A DNA stretch of 64,000 bases. Origin: Piromyces finnis. Taxonomy: Eukaryota > Neocallimastigomycota > Neocallimastigomycetes > Neocallimastigales > Neocallimastigaceae. A program made the position numbers and the translations under genes. The stretch is taken from contig MCFH01000039.1 of the NCBI GenBank assembly GCA_002104945.1, positions 462,827 through 526,826 of the forward strand, read 5' to 3'. Below, one piece after another: positions 1 to 12,420 of this stretch (position 1 is the stretch's first letter; each line of letters begins with the position of its first letter). The notes below the pieces were generated by a model, which did not search any database, had not been told where the DNA came from, and was given only the letters and a program-made list of their open reading frames with translations.

Positions 1-2230
1 CTTGTGATTCTTAGTAGTACTGGAATTATTTAGAGAGGTAGGACTGCAAGGCCTTTTTCTTTCAGGATGGGAGGAATCATCAGAATTATCGGCCATAATA
101 TCATCCATGATATCATTTTCATCTTCCAAGTTTGGATCAGGATCATCCATAGATTTATTGTTGTCCGGGATAAAAGAATATGAGTCACGTGCAATATCTG
201 GAGAGTCAGAAATTTTTGAATTTAAATTTATGTTATCATTAATATCCATAGTGTCTGAGATGGTAGAATTATCCTGTGTAACATTAGAATTTATGCTAGA
301 ATTATGACGTGGATTAATTGATTTATCATCCAATAGAATGTTATCATTTTTATTTTGAATTTTTGAGTCAATTTTTGAAAAATCTTTATTAATAAAAATT
401 TTTTCACGATGATCAGAAATTGAATTTTCAGTAGTATTTTCACCATCATTTTTGGTATTAGAAATATTTTCAGTGGTGGAGTCATCAGTTGAAGAATTAT
501 TATAATAATCATGATTTTCAATAATTTTATTTTTGTTTTTGTCAGCAAGAGTTTTACCAGGACAAACGTTATCGGAACCAGGAGTTTCAGGATATTGGTA
601 TTTATTATTTTATTGATATTATTTGAAATTTTACAATTTTTCTTTTCGAAATTGCAATTGTCATTTGCAATTTCTTCTAAAACTTTTAAAATGTCATTAG
701 TAAATTTATTTTTGTCAAATTTCGAATTTGAATTATTATTTTTGTTTTGAGTGTCTTCATTCATGTATAAAGAATTTGTTTTTGAATTGTTCATTAAATT
801 ACTTTTTGAGATTTCCTTAGTTTGAGAAATAATATTAGTCCTTTTGTTATTTTCTTCCTCTTTCCTTTCAGTTTTTTCGTTATAAGTTAAATTTTTATCA
901 ACCAGGTCCTCGTCCATAGTACTTATATCGTCTTCATTTACCGTTTTTTCTTCTACTTCTTCTTCATTTACTTCTTCTTCTATTATTCCTTCATCTTTTA
1001 CTTCTTCTCCATTGTTTTTAAAGTGGAAATTCACCTTCTTCTTGGAAGTAGTCCTTTCTGTATTATTGTTCTCATTATTTATATTTGAATTTGTATCTGT
1101 AGTGTTGTTGTTCTTGCTGTCAACAACTTTCTCTTTTAAACCTTCTGTGTTATTGTTGTTCCTCGACGAATCTGAGGAGACCTTATTGTCGTAATTGTTG
1201 ATATTATATGAATCGTTGAAAGAGAAATACGGATTGTTAATATTTTTATTTTTATAAGTGTACTGTGCCGGCTTATCTTCACAGCATTCTATTTCTCTAG
1301 AATAGTGAATTTTAAGTTTATCACCACAAATTTCCATGACTATATATGAGTGATGTACTTCACTGAACCCAAGAAATATTCCTTCCTTTGAGTTTGGCGC
1401 GAATTTTGACTTTTTAAGGGAATAGTCCTTAAAGTAACATATACATCCAAATACCTTTAGGTATTTTAGATCGGCCTCCTCGTTGGTAAATACTTCGTCA
1501 GGGATTAAATTATTATTTTCTTGGTGTGGTATTTTGTTGTAAATATAACAAGAATATTTTACAGCAAAACTCCAAAAGTCTTCAGATAATTTAACCCAAT
1601 ATAAAAGTGTTTTAGCATAATTTTGAATAGTTTGGTTTATTCTTTCTGCTTTACCATTTAATTAATGTACGTAAGGAAGTGAGTTTATCTTAGATATACC
1701 GTTTTCCTTACAATATTTTATAACTTTACTACTGTTATATTCTTTTGCACCATCTGTCTTAAATGTTTTGACTTTATATTGGTCAAAAGTGTTATTGACA
1801 TTCTTTAGGAATTCAATAATGATATCAGGTGCTTCAGATCTTGACTTGAGAGTATAAATCCAAAGTTTTCTTGAATATTCATCCAGTATAGTCATAAAAT
1901 ATTTCTTATTGTTTATGGATGAATTAAACGGGCCTGAAATATCGGAGTGAATAGTCTTTAGAACTCTTCCGGTTTTAGGTACGGTTTTGTTGTGGGGAGA
2001 CTTCTTCATTTTTGATATTTTGCAGTCTAGGCAAGGCGTTACTTTAATTTTATGTTGATTTAGATATTTCTTCAGATCCTTCTGGTAGAAATGGCCTAAT
2101 CTCTTATGCCATATATCTAAATCATCTTCAAAATTTGCAATAAATGGTTCATTTTTATCTTTATTAATGTTTATGAGTTTAATTTGAATTGGTTTAATTC
2201 ATTTGAGTATGTTTGCATTATATTTTATTT
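1..2230 (-). pseudogene. copia integrase and pol linker, copy A
   Basis: This part of pol encodes the DDE integrase that would insert the cDNA. The first catalytic Asp region (HSDISGPFN) and the second (KTDGAKEYNS) are visible at about 1720-1960. The reading frame then meets a TAA at about 1662, where copy B reads His-Glu-Leu-Asn-Gly, just before the catalytic Glu region. The frame reopens from 1337 to 291 as an Asn/Glu/Lys-rich acidic linker. Copy B keeps the whole stretch open, so the TAA is a private lesion of this copy. A frame change near 2200-2230 separates it from the protease. Non-functional. Confidence 0.8.
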
Positions 2231-3376
2231 TCAAGGACTCTGAAAATAAAGTCTGACTTTCCCATCGTCAGTAATATCTATAACGCTTCTTAAACCAACT
2301 TTAGTAAGTCCTACACCACTAATTAAATTCTTGCTAACTTTATCTGAGTACAAAACTTTTTCTAACTTGTAAGTTTTGTCTTTTATCTTGAACTCATATG
2401 AACCATAACCACTAAATTCACAGGTAGTTCCATTTGCACATCTAAGTTGGATGTGTTCTTCTGTGAAGTTTTCTAAGATGTCCTTATCATTAACTATATG
2501 TTCGGCGGCACCAGTATCGTAGAACCATTCGTCGTACTTATTTTCTCCATACACATAATCTATATTCTTTACATTAGGAGAGTCTTCTTTTGTAGCTTCA
2601 TCTTTTTCAATAAGGTAGATACTTCTTTCCGTTAAAGGCCTAATATCTTCAAATTCTACGTTAATACCGTAACTTTCGTTGTCGTCATAGTTTTCGACGA
2701 AATCTACTTCTTGTTCGAATTTCTTTTGTTGTTTTTTCTTGTGAACTTGCATCCCTTGTTGTGAATTTCTTTTAGATTTGTTTTGGTTATAGGCCTTATT
2801 ATTACTGTTTCTTCTTTGTTCTCTTTCCATTTTGGCCTTTTGATTATATTCACACATTTCGGTTGAGTGACCATGTTCACAGCAGATATGACAATAAGTA
2901 CGGTGGCTTCTATTTATATTTCTTCTGTTACCGTAGCTTTTATTCTTTGTTGATTTGTTTTCTCTAACAAAATCAACATCCATTGGATCATCAACTTCGA
3001 CATCTTCATCTTGGTCGTTGTTGATTCAATCCTCGAAATAGGATTTGGCACTGATGTAACTTTTGACCTTCTCATAGAGTTGATCAGAAGTTTCGTCTAA
3101 AGTTATATTCAATTGGTTCTTGACACTTCGTGGAAGGGAATTGTACATAAATTTCAATTTTTCCCTTTCACTTAAGGACATTCTTTGTTCAGACATCTCA
3201 AGGAAGATTTCCTTGATTTTATCAATGGTTTTACTGACTTTGCTTACATCTTCAGTATATAATTTTCTTAACTTTTTTAGCAAGTATTCGATGTCTGCAT
3301 TAGCGTTACCGTATTTTGTATTCAACTTCTTGAATACTTGGTAACAGCTAGTACTATGACCAATCTCTCTGAGGAT
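2231..3376 (-). pseudogene. copia gag C-terminus, zinc knuckle and protease, copy A
   Basis: Reading from 3376 leftwards this encodes the end of the capsid region, then, after an in-frame TGA at about 3026, a nucleocapsid CCHC knuckle (CHICCEHGHSTEMC), a basic Gln/Asn/Lys segment, and a retropepsin with the catalytic triad WFYDTGAAEH. The same TGA is present in copy B. A third copia in the window has Trp at the matching place, so this is probably a TGG-to-TGA change inherited by both copies. The right end stops abruptly in gag at about 3376. Confidence 0.8.
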
Positions 3377-5147
3377 CTACTGATGGGGAAACAAAAGTCA
3401 TACCATTTGGACATTCCTCTTATGATACTGACTTGACCCACGAAAAATACATGGAACCCCTCTTTCCTAATCCCAATAACAACACATGGGAAAAATTGTG
3501 GAGTTAAGGGATATATTTTAGTGCAAGTGTGATTACATACGCAAAAATAGAAAGGATTCAAATATAGGCCAACAACAAGGCAAACCCCCTACTGTTTATA
3601 ATATGTATTTTGAAGATGAAAATAATAATATGAGAGGAAGAAATGCTGCCTAGTCTTCCCTAACTCAAAGTACCCTTCATGAGTTAGGCATAAGAGGAGG
3701 AAGCAAAAACCCTCCCTATTCTAAAATTAATTCAACCCTGGCTATAGCTACAGATACAGCTACAGCTATAACTACAACTACAACTACAACTACGACTCCT
3801 AATTGGCTTCAATACTCTATGGATAAGGGTAGTTGTAATACTAATTTGAATAATGAAAACTTGGTTATGGAGAACTTATTGGATCCTCTAAATAAAATTA
3901 CTTTAGAGGAATTCAACAAATTAAGAAATTTATACAATGGATTAATAAAGTTGAAACACTTGAACGAAATTATTTATCTCTTACTGATAAGGTGAATACT
4001 TATCACTTATTATATGAAAATAATGATTTAGAAGTAAGAGAGAAAATAAAAAGTGTTTTTAATAATATTAAAAGCGAAAGTAATTCTTATAGTGAAATTA
4101 TTCCCTCAGTTACTTATGCTATAAAAGCAGCGGGCAAGGCAAATTCACCCTCAAGACTAAATGCTATAGTGGAACGTCGTAAGAGGGTTGAAGAAAAATT
4201 AAAAGAAGAAAAGAAGAAAGAAATAATAAATGCGAAGAAATAGAAAAGATAATTAAACAATATTACAATAAATTACCTTCAAATTTAAGAAAAGCATATG
4301 ATGAAGGTAATATTGAAAAAATTCAAAAGTCTTTTCTTGGTTTAACAACTAAAACCAAGATTAGCATCCAAAGACTTCAAAAGAGTCTATGTAAAAGGAA
4401 TACAAATAAGCCCAATAAGATCTAAGAGAATTTTTTGAATCTATAGAAATTCATAAAAAGGATTTAAAAAATATCTCTTTTATTGGAACTGACATGTGAG
4501 TTGGTTATTGTTTCTTCATATTTAGAGACCTTTGAACAATATATGTTTATTGCTTCAAAGATACCATCTTTAAATATTGAATATCTGAAGGATTTCAACC
4601 TTTATCAATGCTATGAAAAAAATCCTTCAAAAGAAGATATATATAAAGTTGAAAAGTCCTTTTACAATAGAATTTCAGGAATTATCGCTCGCCCAAACAG
4701 TCCTGATTATATAAAAGAATTCTTTATGGATGTTCTAAATGATTCTAACTTTAAAACTATTGATAAATTTAGTGATGAATTATTGGATAAAAATCCTCTT
4801 GATACTACTACTATTTCTGGCTCTGACTCTGACTCTGACTCTGGTTCTGGTTCTGATTCTGCTACTACTGTTACTAATCCTATTAATGATAAAGTGATGG
4901 AAGATGCTTCAAAAGTTAATAATAATGAAGAAAATAATTTAAATAAAAAGAGAAAAAATCCTAATGAAAGTTATAGTGAAACCGTACTTTATAAAAGAGT
5001 TGATCAAAGAAATGGTAAAAAGATATCTCCATAATAAAAATATAATTGCTTCCATCAATAAAGAAAATAATGTAGCAACTTCAAATCCTAAATTTTCAAG
5101 TTTTTCAGGTGGAACAATAATTCCTGAAACCCCAAAGTCTCAATATC
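3377..5147 (+). pseudogene. LINE ORF1, N-terminal and central part (broken)
   Basis: A series of open blocks in shifting frames encodes a hydrophilic protein: a Thr-rich run near 3770, a charged alpha-helical stretch rich in Lys/Glu at 3992-4243, a further charged block to about 4420, a 183-residue block at 4483-5034 with a Ser/Asp repeat (4815-4860), and a basic tail to 5147. No zinc knuckle or RNA-recognition motif is recognisable, so the call rests on its place before the endonuclease ORF. At 5147 the frame is interrupted by an inserted element. Removing the insert and one copy of the ATATC duplication joins it in frame to the block at 8404, showing both belonged to one ORF. Stops and frame changes make it a pseudogene. 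Confidence 0.6.
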
Positions 5148-8100
5148 TGTAACGAATACTGTCACAATAACATATATAAAAATTTAAAAAATTTGGACAC
5201 ATGGAAAAAATTAAAAATTTTTTTAAAATTTGAAAATTTGAAAATTTGAAAAAATTTATTTTTTAAATTTTTATTAAAAAATTTCAAATTATAAAATTTC
5301 TAATATTTGAAATTATTAAATTTTTTTAAAATTATTAAAATTTTATTATTAAAAATTCTATTTTAAATTTATTAACTATTTACAATAATTATATTAATTA
5401 TTAATTTATAAAAATTAAATATTTTATAATTAGACAATAATTAATTAAAATTAAAAAATGTAATAATTAAAATTGTTCATGTATAAAAAGAACAAAAATT
5501 GACAAAAATTACGAAGCTTTAGCGTTAGTAATTTTTTAACTTAAAGTTAATAAAATTTATAAACTCCTATAAAACCTAAAACTTTAAAAATTTTAATATT
5601 TTTAATAACTTAATATATGCTGATATTAAGTTATTGCTAAAATAAAAATATTATTTAATTTTCTTTATATAAATATTATTAGCTTTACGCCTTCAATAGG
5701 AAAGCGTATTATATTTGTTAATTAATATATGTAAAAGTTTTACTAAACTTATAATTTAATATTAAAATATTAAATTAAATAAAAGGTTAAAAGATAACTA
5801 GGTTAGAAAAAAAAATGTTTTATTAAAATAATCTTAATTGATTTATAAATGAATAATTAAATTATATATTATGGTTAAAATAATTTCTTTTATTTTATTT
5901 AATGATATATTGCTAAAATATATAATAATAAGATTATTTAGTAGTGATACTCATTAAGTATTAATTATTATTAATAGTTAATAATTTATAGTTAATAATC
6001 TTTAGTTAATAATTTATAGTTAATAATTTAATAATTTATGGTTAATAATTTTTGGTTAATAATCTTTACAAAGATTTTAATTTCATAAACTATTCTAAAC
6101 TATTTATACTATTTGTAATTTTACATTTAATAATAAAATAACTTTTCAATACATGATTATATTCATAATATATTTTATAATACTTAAACTAAACTTAAGA
6201 CTTATTCCTAATTATTAAAAAATAACTATTGTTCATAATATTCATAATATTAATTATTTCTTAATTATAATATAATTCATTGAATATAATATTAATAATT
6301 ATAATCCTCTAGTTCAAAGATTATAAATTATGTTATTGAAATAATTATTATAAAATAAAGTTAATTAGTTCCGGAAAATAATTTTAATTTAATTAAACAA
6401 TAATTTTTATACGTTGAGTGAATGATTTATGTTTGATATATCAGGGGTGATCATTCTCTGAATAAACAATTAATCATTGCTAACAAAATATCTTTAAATT
6501 GGAATATCTCGTGAACCAGCAGAGATATTGACCTGATTTTAAGATATGTTGTTTGTCTCGAGCGTGGCTTTCTAACGAACGTAATTATAACCAAAATATT
6601 TTTATTCAAAAATCGTCATTCGTTGAGGAGATACGCGTGTTTTTTCTTATTCCATTTTAACGATAAGGGTTAAAGTTATTTATTATAAAAATTATTAAGG
6701 GTTAAGGTCATATTTTAACCTTTTCTAAATTTTTAAATATTTCTTAATAAAATTTTATAATTTATTTGAAAATAAAATATTTGTTGATTTTGAAATTTCA
6801 TAAGTGATTTCACAATTCCAAGTGATCTTGAAATTGTATTTTCACTAGTATTCGTGACAATATAACTAGTGTGCTTACCACACTTTTCTTTAATAAAAAA
6901 TCGCTTTTTGACAAATGCTGTAAAAGGTTTTTTATATTATTAGTTAATAAGTTACTAATTAGTTAATTAAGTTAGTTATTACCTCTCTATACGAGTTAAT
7001 AACTAAATAAAGTTTTATAAAAAATAATAAAAGAAAGAAAATAAATATTATAACACTAAAATAAATATAAACACTTATATAAATATTTTATGAAATAACT
7101 TTTACTTAAATAATTATATTTTAATTATATCTTTTATTTATTTATTATAATTATAATACATTAATTATTATTATAGCTATTAATTTACTTTAATACTAAC
7201 GCTAAAGTATTTAACGTTAGTTTTGACTATACTATTTAACTATATGAGTTTATTTTCTTTACCACTTGATTGGGTAAAGCAAATAAACTTCCTATTTAAT
7301 TAATAACCATTAATATATGGCTATACATATATTTGGCCAATAAATGGTGACCAGAATATATGGTTTCAATTGAAATATTTGTGGGCAAACTTATGGCCAC
7401 AAATATTTCTTACAATGATACGTAGAAAATATTATCTTAATTCTATAAATGAATATAGAAAGTGATAATATTTGTATCTAAAAAATAATATTTAATAAAT
7501 AAAATTTAAAGAAAATAAAAATAAATGATTTTTATACTTGTTCATTTTCAAGTATTAGTTAGTTTTATAAAATATAGTTTATTTAATTATAAATTTTGAT
7601 ATTTAATAACTCTAGTATTATTAAATATATATTTTATTATGAATACATCTCGGTATGTATGTGAATATAATTATAAGTATTATTTTAATAAATTTAATAT
7701 TATTATCTAATTTTTCTGGATTATTAGGAACATTTTTAAAAATAAGTAATTCTATCACTATTTATACAAAATTATTATTTTAAGATATAATTATAAACAA
7801 ATATAAACTATTTAATTTAAAAAGAAATAAACAATTAAATAAACAAAAAGTTTACATTTATAATTTTTAATTTAATAATTTTATACATGTTAAATATTTT
7901 AAATTTTTATCTATATTTTAATTATTATTATTATTATTATTAATTTATAATTTATAAATTTAATTATTTATCAACAAATGCTAGAAATAACTAAATTGTC
8001 TTAGTGGTTAGTAGCTAAGACTTTGAGTCTGAATGACAATAGTTCAAGACATCATAGATACTATTTTAAAAAATTATAATTTTATTTTATTTTCAAATTT

Positions 8101-8398
8101 TATTTTATATAAAGATTATTGATTGGTTAAGAATTTTAAGTTGAAAAAATTTTATAAATTAATTTAAAAAATTTTTAGTATAAATACGAGTGAATTTTCC
8201 CAAATATTTTAAAGAATCGAGATTTTATTAATAAATAATTATATTATTAAACACTAACTTATTAAGTTAAATTCTATGTGCTTTTAATGATATTTTTATA
8301 AATTAATAATTTACAGAATATTTTAAAGTGTTAATATTACTAAGTTATTTAGTAAATATTATAATTTGTTTTTATTGTTAAAGACACATTTCTTTACA
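5148..8398 (+). mobile_element. 3.25-kb non-coding LTR-type element (large solo LTR or LARD-like)
   Basis: The insert begins TGTAACGAAT, ends TTCTTTACA and is flanked by a perfect 5-bp duplication ATATC (5143-5147 and 8399-8403). The interrupted LINE ORF1 reads in frame across the join. TG...CA ends and a 5-bp duplication mark an LTR-retrotransposon product. No coding potential is seen over 3251 bp. Near its right end lie a tRNA-like segment (about 7993-8056) and a TATA-like box followed by ACGAGTGAA (about 8180). A 403-bp LTR at 37,311-37,713 has the same first ten and last nine bases and the same tRNA-like/TATA layout. A segment at about 6480-6860 recurs inverted at about 22,490-22,880. It could be a solo LTR with a very long U3 or a non-autonomous large derivative. 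Confidence 0.75.
7993..8056 (+). other. tRNA-like segment within LTR element (not a functional tRNA)
   Basis: The segment contains a D-arm-like hairpin (GTCTTAG ... CTAAGAC around GTGGTTAGTAG), an anticodon-like stem-loop GACTTTGAGTC that would present UUG (Gln-like), and a weak B-box-like AGTTCAAGAC. No complete acceptor stem can be formed, so it is unlikely to be a functional tRNA. A diverged version lies at 37,335-37,383 in a related LTR, followed in both cases by a TATA-like box. Confidence 0.4.
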
Positions 8399-8403
8399 AT
8401 ATC

Positions 8404-8657
8404 CAAACTTGACTTCAGGAAAAAATATTGTTTCAACACAAGTTCTTTTAGAAGAAACAGAGTACCCGACCCCCCTTTTTTCAATAGAAAATGAAATTTC
8501 AACTCAGGAATGTTTAGTGGAAGCAGTAATTCCAACTCAAATATTATCTGAAGAAACTGGAATTTCTAGAACTCAAACTCTTGTGGTAAACAATAATAAT
8601 AACTCTAAACTTGATAGTTCTCTTGAATTCTCTCCTTTAAATTTATCTGATTTTTAA
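8404..8657 (+). pseudogene. LINE ORF1, C-terminal part
   Basis: An open block of about 84 codons ending in TAA at 8657 and rich in Glu, Thr, Ser and Asn. A semi-repeated motif of the form ST(Q)xxLxEE(T) appears three times. It has no recognised domain. With the 5148-8398 insert removed, codon Cys-Cys-Ala (Pro) is rebuilt from 5147 and 8404-8405 and the frame runs straight from the block ending at 5147, so this is the true C-terminus of ORF1. It ends 57 bp before the ORF2 start. Confidence 0.6.
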
Positions 8658-8714
8658 AGTTTTTTTCTTTTTAAAGAACCAGTCATAATTATTAAAAGCA
8701 TATAGTATAAATAT

Positions 8715-9755
8715 ATGAATATTATGAATATATTTAATACTAATACATTTAATAATAATAACTCAGAAAATACTTTGCCATCTAGAGTGACTCTAGATAA
8801 TTTTTTTAAATTATCATATAAAAAACTTAAATTAATTCATATAATTGACAAAAGACTAGAATTATATGAATTTAAATCATCATTATTAAACAATTTAAAT
8901 TACGATTCAAACAAAAATATTTTTTATTATAATGAAATTCATAATTTAAATATTTTATATATTAATGCTAATGGTTTAGGAGATGTAAAACAAATCATTA
9001 CATTAAATAATCTGATATATAAATATGATATAATATTTATATCAGAATCATGGTTTATCGACCATGAAAAAATAATCAATGAACCCTATTTTGTTAGTTC
9101 AACACCATTAAAGTTGAAAAAGGGATTCAGACAAATCGATGGGATCTACTGTTTTGCTAATCCCTTAATGAAAAAAATGATAAAGGTGTTGTATCTAACA
9201 AAATACAGTATTACTATAAAGGTCATGGGTAAAATCATTAAAGCAATTTATTATCCACCTTCATTAAATAATGAAAAATTTGATAATGAATTTAATGATC
9301 TTTTCAAACCGGATCTTGTTCTTGGTGATTTTAATATCAATATATATAAACAGTATCCTTTAAAAAAACATAATATTTTAAATAAGTATTGTTCTTCCCG
9401 TAGTCTTTATCCTTTAATACCAATTAAGAAGAGCAATATATGCTTACCTAGATTAGATCATGTCTTTGCAAAAGAGGATTTAAAAAGGTAAGCTTTACGT
9501 TGGAAGTGCCCCTTTACGTACTGATCACCCAGCATTAGAAGTATCAATACTTGTTAATAATTCTATTGCTGTTGAAGATAATAGTGGTGTCAATGAAAAA
9601 TCATATAAATTAAAATATGATTTAAATAATTTAAAATATGCATATATAAGGAAAGCATTCAAGGATAGGATTAATATAATGTCTGATAATATAATAAAGT
9701 ATTATGAAAAAATCAATTTAGCTTTTTTTTACCTCTTCAATAAAAATTAAGCAAG
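8715..9755 (+). pseudogene. LINE ORF2, APE-like endonuclease domain
   Basis: The N-terminal part of ORF2 starts at ATG 8715. It carries endonuclease/exonuclease/phosphatase-fold signatures: NILYINANGLG, IIFISESWF (catalytic Glu), and LVLGDFNI (Asp/Asn pair), then RLDHVFA near the end. The closing SxxxTDHPAL motif (catalytic His) lies in a different frame after 9491, so a frame change occurred at about 9480. In LINEs this domain nicks target DNA to prime reverse transcription. The element is inactive through this and later breaks. Confidence 0.8.
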
Positions 9756-9757
9756 AA

Positions 9758-12217
9758 ATGGTAGATAAAGCTGATGATATTCTTATTGGTTTACTTCAAG
9801 ATTTTTCAAAAGATCTTTTGGGTGAAGTAAAAGAAAACAAAAAAGTAAACCAAATAAGAACTTATTATAATTTAATAAATTCAAATAATAGAAAAAGTAT
9901 TCACCCTACCACCCCTACCACTACCACTACCACTAATAATACCAGTACTACTACTAATACCAATACCCTTACAAATATTAATAATAATTATTGGAATGAA
10001 AATAAAGATAATCTAGATGATTACTACTTCAATTAGATTATTTAAAGAACATATAAAAGATTCTTCAGGAATGCCTTTATATGTACAATCTTCAAGCCCT
10101 AATAAAAATGAAGTAGAAGATGCTTATGATTATTATAAGGAATATTATAAACCTCTTAATAATCAATTTTCTCCCTATAATTTAAGACATTTATATTCAG
10201 GGAATAAAAGTCAAACATTTTATGACTATTTAACAAAGGAAAAAGTAGTCAATAAAATAAACAATCTACCATCAAATAAAGCATGTGGTAGTGATGGTAT
10301 ACATACTATCCTTTTAAAGTCGATGAATGATAGTATGTTGCCAGATATACTAACTGAATTATTCAAGTTATGTATATCATTTGGGATGACACCTTTGCGT
10401 TGGAATAAATCAGTGATATATCCTATACCAAAAAAGAAAGAATCATGCTAAATCCAAGATTTCCGTCCCATAGCATTGACTAATATTTTTAGGAAGATAT
10501 TTGAAGGTTTGCTACTTGATTTCATTAAAGAAAAGATGGAATCCGAATTCAAGGTATGTAGGAATCAAGCAAGCTTTAGAAGGGGATACTCCACCATTAC
10601 CCATGCCTTGATTTCAAATGAAACCGCGTAAAAAGGAAGTAAGCAAACCCATATATTGATCTCAAGAAAGCATATGATTCAGTTCCTATTAAATGCCTGA
10701 TTAAAAAATTGAAAAATAGAAAGGTGGAAAGCGGTATAATTTCATTGGTAACTTCATTATTTACCGAATGCAGTACAAGAATTATAGTCAATAATGTTTT
10801 TACTAATGAAATAAGAATGGATCGAGGTTTGATGCAAGGAGCCATCTTATCTCCATTGTTGTTTAATATTTTCATTGATGATCTAGCAAGTTCATTAAAC
10901 AACGCTTATCCTAATGATCCATTGCCACATTCATTATTTTTTGCGGATGATATAAAATTAAACCACAGTGATCAAAATTCGTTGCAAGACATGATGAATG
11001 TCTGTAACAACTGGGCCGAGGATAATGGTATGGAGTTCAATATAGATAAATCAGCCTATCTTTTGAATCCGGACATACCATTGGAAAAGCCATTTTATCT
11101 TTATAAAAATAGCGAGTGGAAAGAATTAGCTGGTGTGGAAAGTTACAAGTACCTAGGATTTCCACATACCAGTAAGGGGATTGACTTTAAGAAGCATTTA
11201 AATCATTCAGCGTTAAAGGCCTTGTCCATACTTCAATCCCTTGACTACTATAAGGAGGTGTAACCGGAGTATATTAAGTTGAATATATTCCGAATGTACA
11301 TTAGACCCGTTATGGAATATTCAGCAGGTCTAGCCTTCTACTGGATGAAGGAAATTCAATGTCTTAAGAACCAAAGTGGTAGACCCAATTATAGTGAAAT
11401 CGAGAGTTACCATGAAGTTATTGAAAAGGGTCTACGATGGATATTAGGCTATGGGAAATTGTCCAATGCATACTGTCTTCTTGGTGTACCAGGTAGTTTA
11501 ATGCGGTTATATATTTTAGCATTAAAGTTACGTGTGCATATTTCAAAGACGGACAAAGATAACCCAATCAATGTAGCGTTCCATCCACCGTCAAGAGAAA
11601 CACCAGTGGTGTCATCTTTTTCATTTCTCCACAAAGTAGTTAAATGGAATGGGTTGTTTAACGAATATGATTACTTTGGACTTCCACCTTCCAAGGGTCA
11701 AGAAGTACAAAGCTTGGGAATAAAAAAAGGAAAGAAATTAAATACGACAAGGGAGAAGCTTCTTGATGGGTTGGAAGGAAGAATTAACGATATGGTGTAT
11801 TGGAACTTTCAAAAGTTAACCATGAACCAATGTATCCTACCTCAAGCAAGAACCTACGATAAAGAGAAAGAAAAGTCCAAGCTAATTACCACTGATAAAT
11901 GTGTCTTTATAAGAAATAAAATGATAAGAAGAAATGCCATAGCTTGAAGATTAAATGCCATTGGGGTAGGAAATAAAAGAATGTGTCCTCTATGTGGTAA
12001 TGATTTCCATAGAAGTCATATTAATAAATGCAATTTTATCCTTTCACCACCCTTTAATACTATCTTGAAGGAAAAGGATATAATAGCATTTAAAGATAAG
12101 AAGAAACATCCTAATTTACCACCTACCTACAATATATTAGATTTCTTACTTAATCATAAAAAATATGAGGTATTTGGTGAATTTATAGATGCATTATATA
12201 AATATTGGGTTAATTAA
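9758..12217 (+). pseudogene. LINE ORF2, reverse transcriptase and C-terminal Cys/His domain
   Basis: After a Thr/Asn linker (9900-9990) come RT blocks: KACGSDGIH, FRPIALTNIFRKIFE, IDLKKAYDSVP (first catalytic Asp), GAILSPLLFNIFIDDL, and the catalytic FADDIKL at about 10,940. The thumb and connection follow, and a C-terminal CPLCGNDFH...HINKC motif at 11,981-12,035. The RT would copy the LINE RNA at the nicked target. Lesions: in-frame TAA at about 10,449, a frame change at about 10,630, an in-frame TAA at 11,261 and an in-frame TGA at 11,945. Upstream and downstream frames otherwise match. Confidence 0.88.
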
Positions 12218-12420
12218 AGAAAAATGACATTTTCCAACCCAAGATATAAAACAAAATTTATTAATTAATAGAGAAAGAAAGAAAGAGTATAATTCCAATG
12301 CTGTGATGGCTGAAGACAGGCATCTCAGGAATATTTTTTTTTCAAAGCTGTAATGGCTGAACATAAGACTCTTTGAACCCTTTAATGTTTTACTCTCTCT
12401 CTTTGACACCTTTGTCTAAC
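12218..12420 (+). other. LINE 3' untranslated region with duplicated motif
   Basis: Downstream of the ORF2 stop the motif GCTGTRATGGCTGAA occurs twice (about 12,300 and 12,347), each copy followed by a short purine/CA stretch. Duplicated 3' motifs in LINEs can serve RT recognition, but that role is only a guess here. The 3' end of the element cannot be fixed. Confidence 0.35.

Larger units (their letters stand above)
1..3376 (-). mobile_element. Ty1/copia retrotransposon fragment, copy A (truncated both ends)
   Basis: This minus-strand fragment carries, from right to left, the gag C-terminal half, a CCHC zinc knuckle, the protease, the integrase and the acidic Asn-rich linker that precedes reverse transcriptase in copia elements. 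It closely matches copy B at about 39,640-42,990. The window edge cuts its left end, so reverse transcriptase and RNase H would lie outside. Its right end breaks in mid-gag at about 3376, where unrelated LINE sequence begins. It is inactive: the frame is broken by a stop in the integrase and by frame changes near 2200. Confidence 0.85.
3377..12420 (+). mobile_element. Degenerate LINE (non-LTR retrotransposon) with APE endonuclease and RT
   Basis: A two-ORF non-LTR element on the plus strand. ORF1 lies at about 3377-5147 and continues at 8404-8657. ORF2 follows at 8715-12217 with an apurinic-endonuclease-like domain, reverse transcriptase and a C-terminal Cys/His motif, the order expected of Tad-, I- or L1-like LINEs. 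The 5' end is missing, since the sequence switches directly from copia. The 3' end is not sharply defined and no clear poly-A tail is seen. ORF2 has several in-frame stops and frame changes, so the element is dead. A 3.25-kb LTR-type element sits inside ORF1. Confidence 0.85.

Noticed and set aside
1-750. Plus-strand Phe/Leu-rich ORFs in the copia fragment
   Set aside because: Antisense of the acidic Asn-rich copia linker.
3322-3561. Cys-containing minus-strand ORF
   Set aside because: It overlaps LINE ORF1 on the plus strand and straddles the copia/LINE junction, with no domain.
7993-8056. A functional tRNA gene
   Set aside because: No complete acceptor stem and a poor T-arm; the segment recurs in a related LTR, so it is kept only as tRNA-like.
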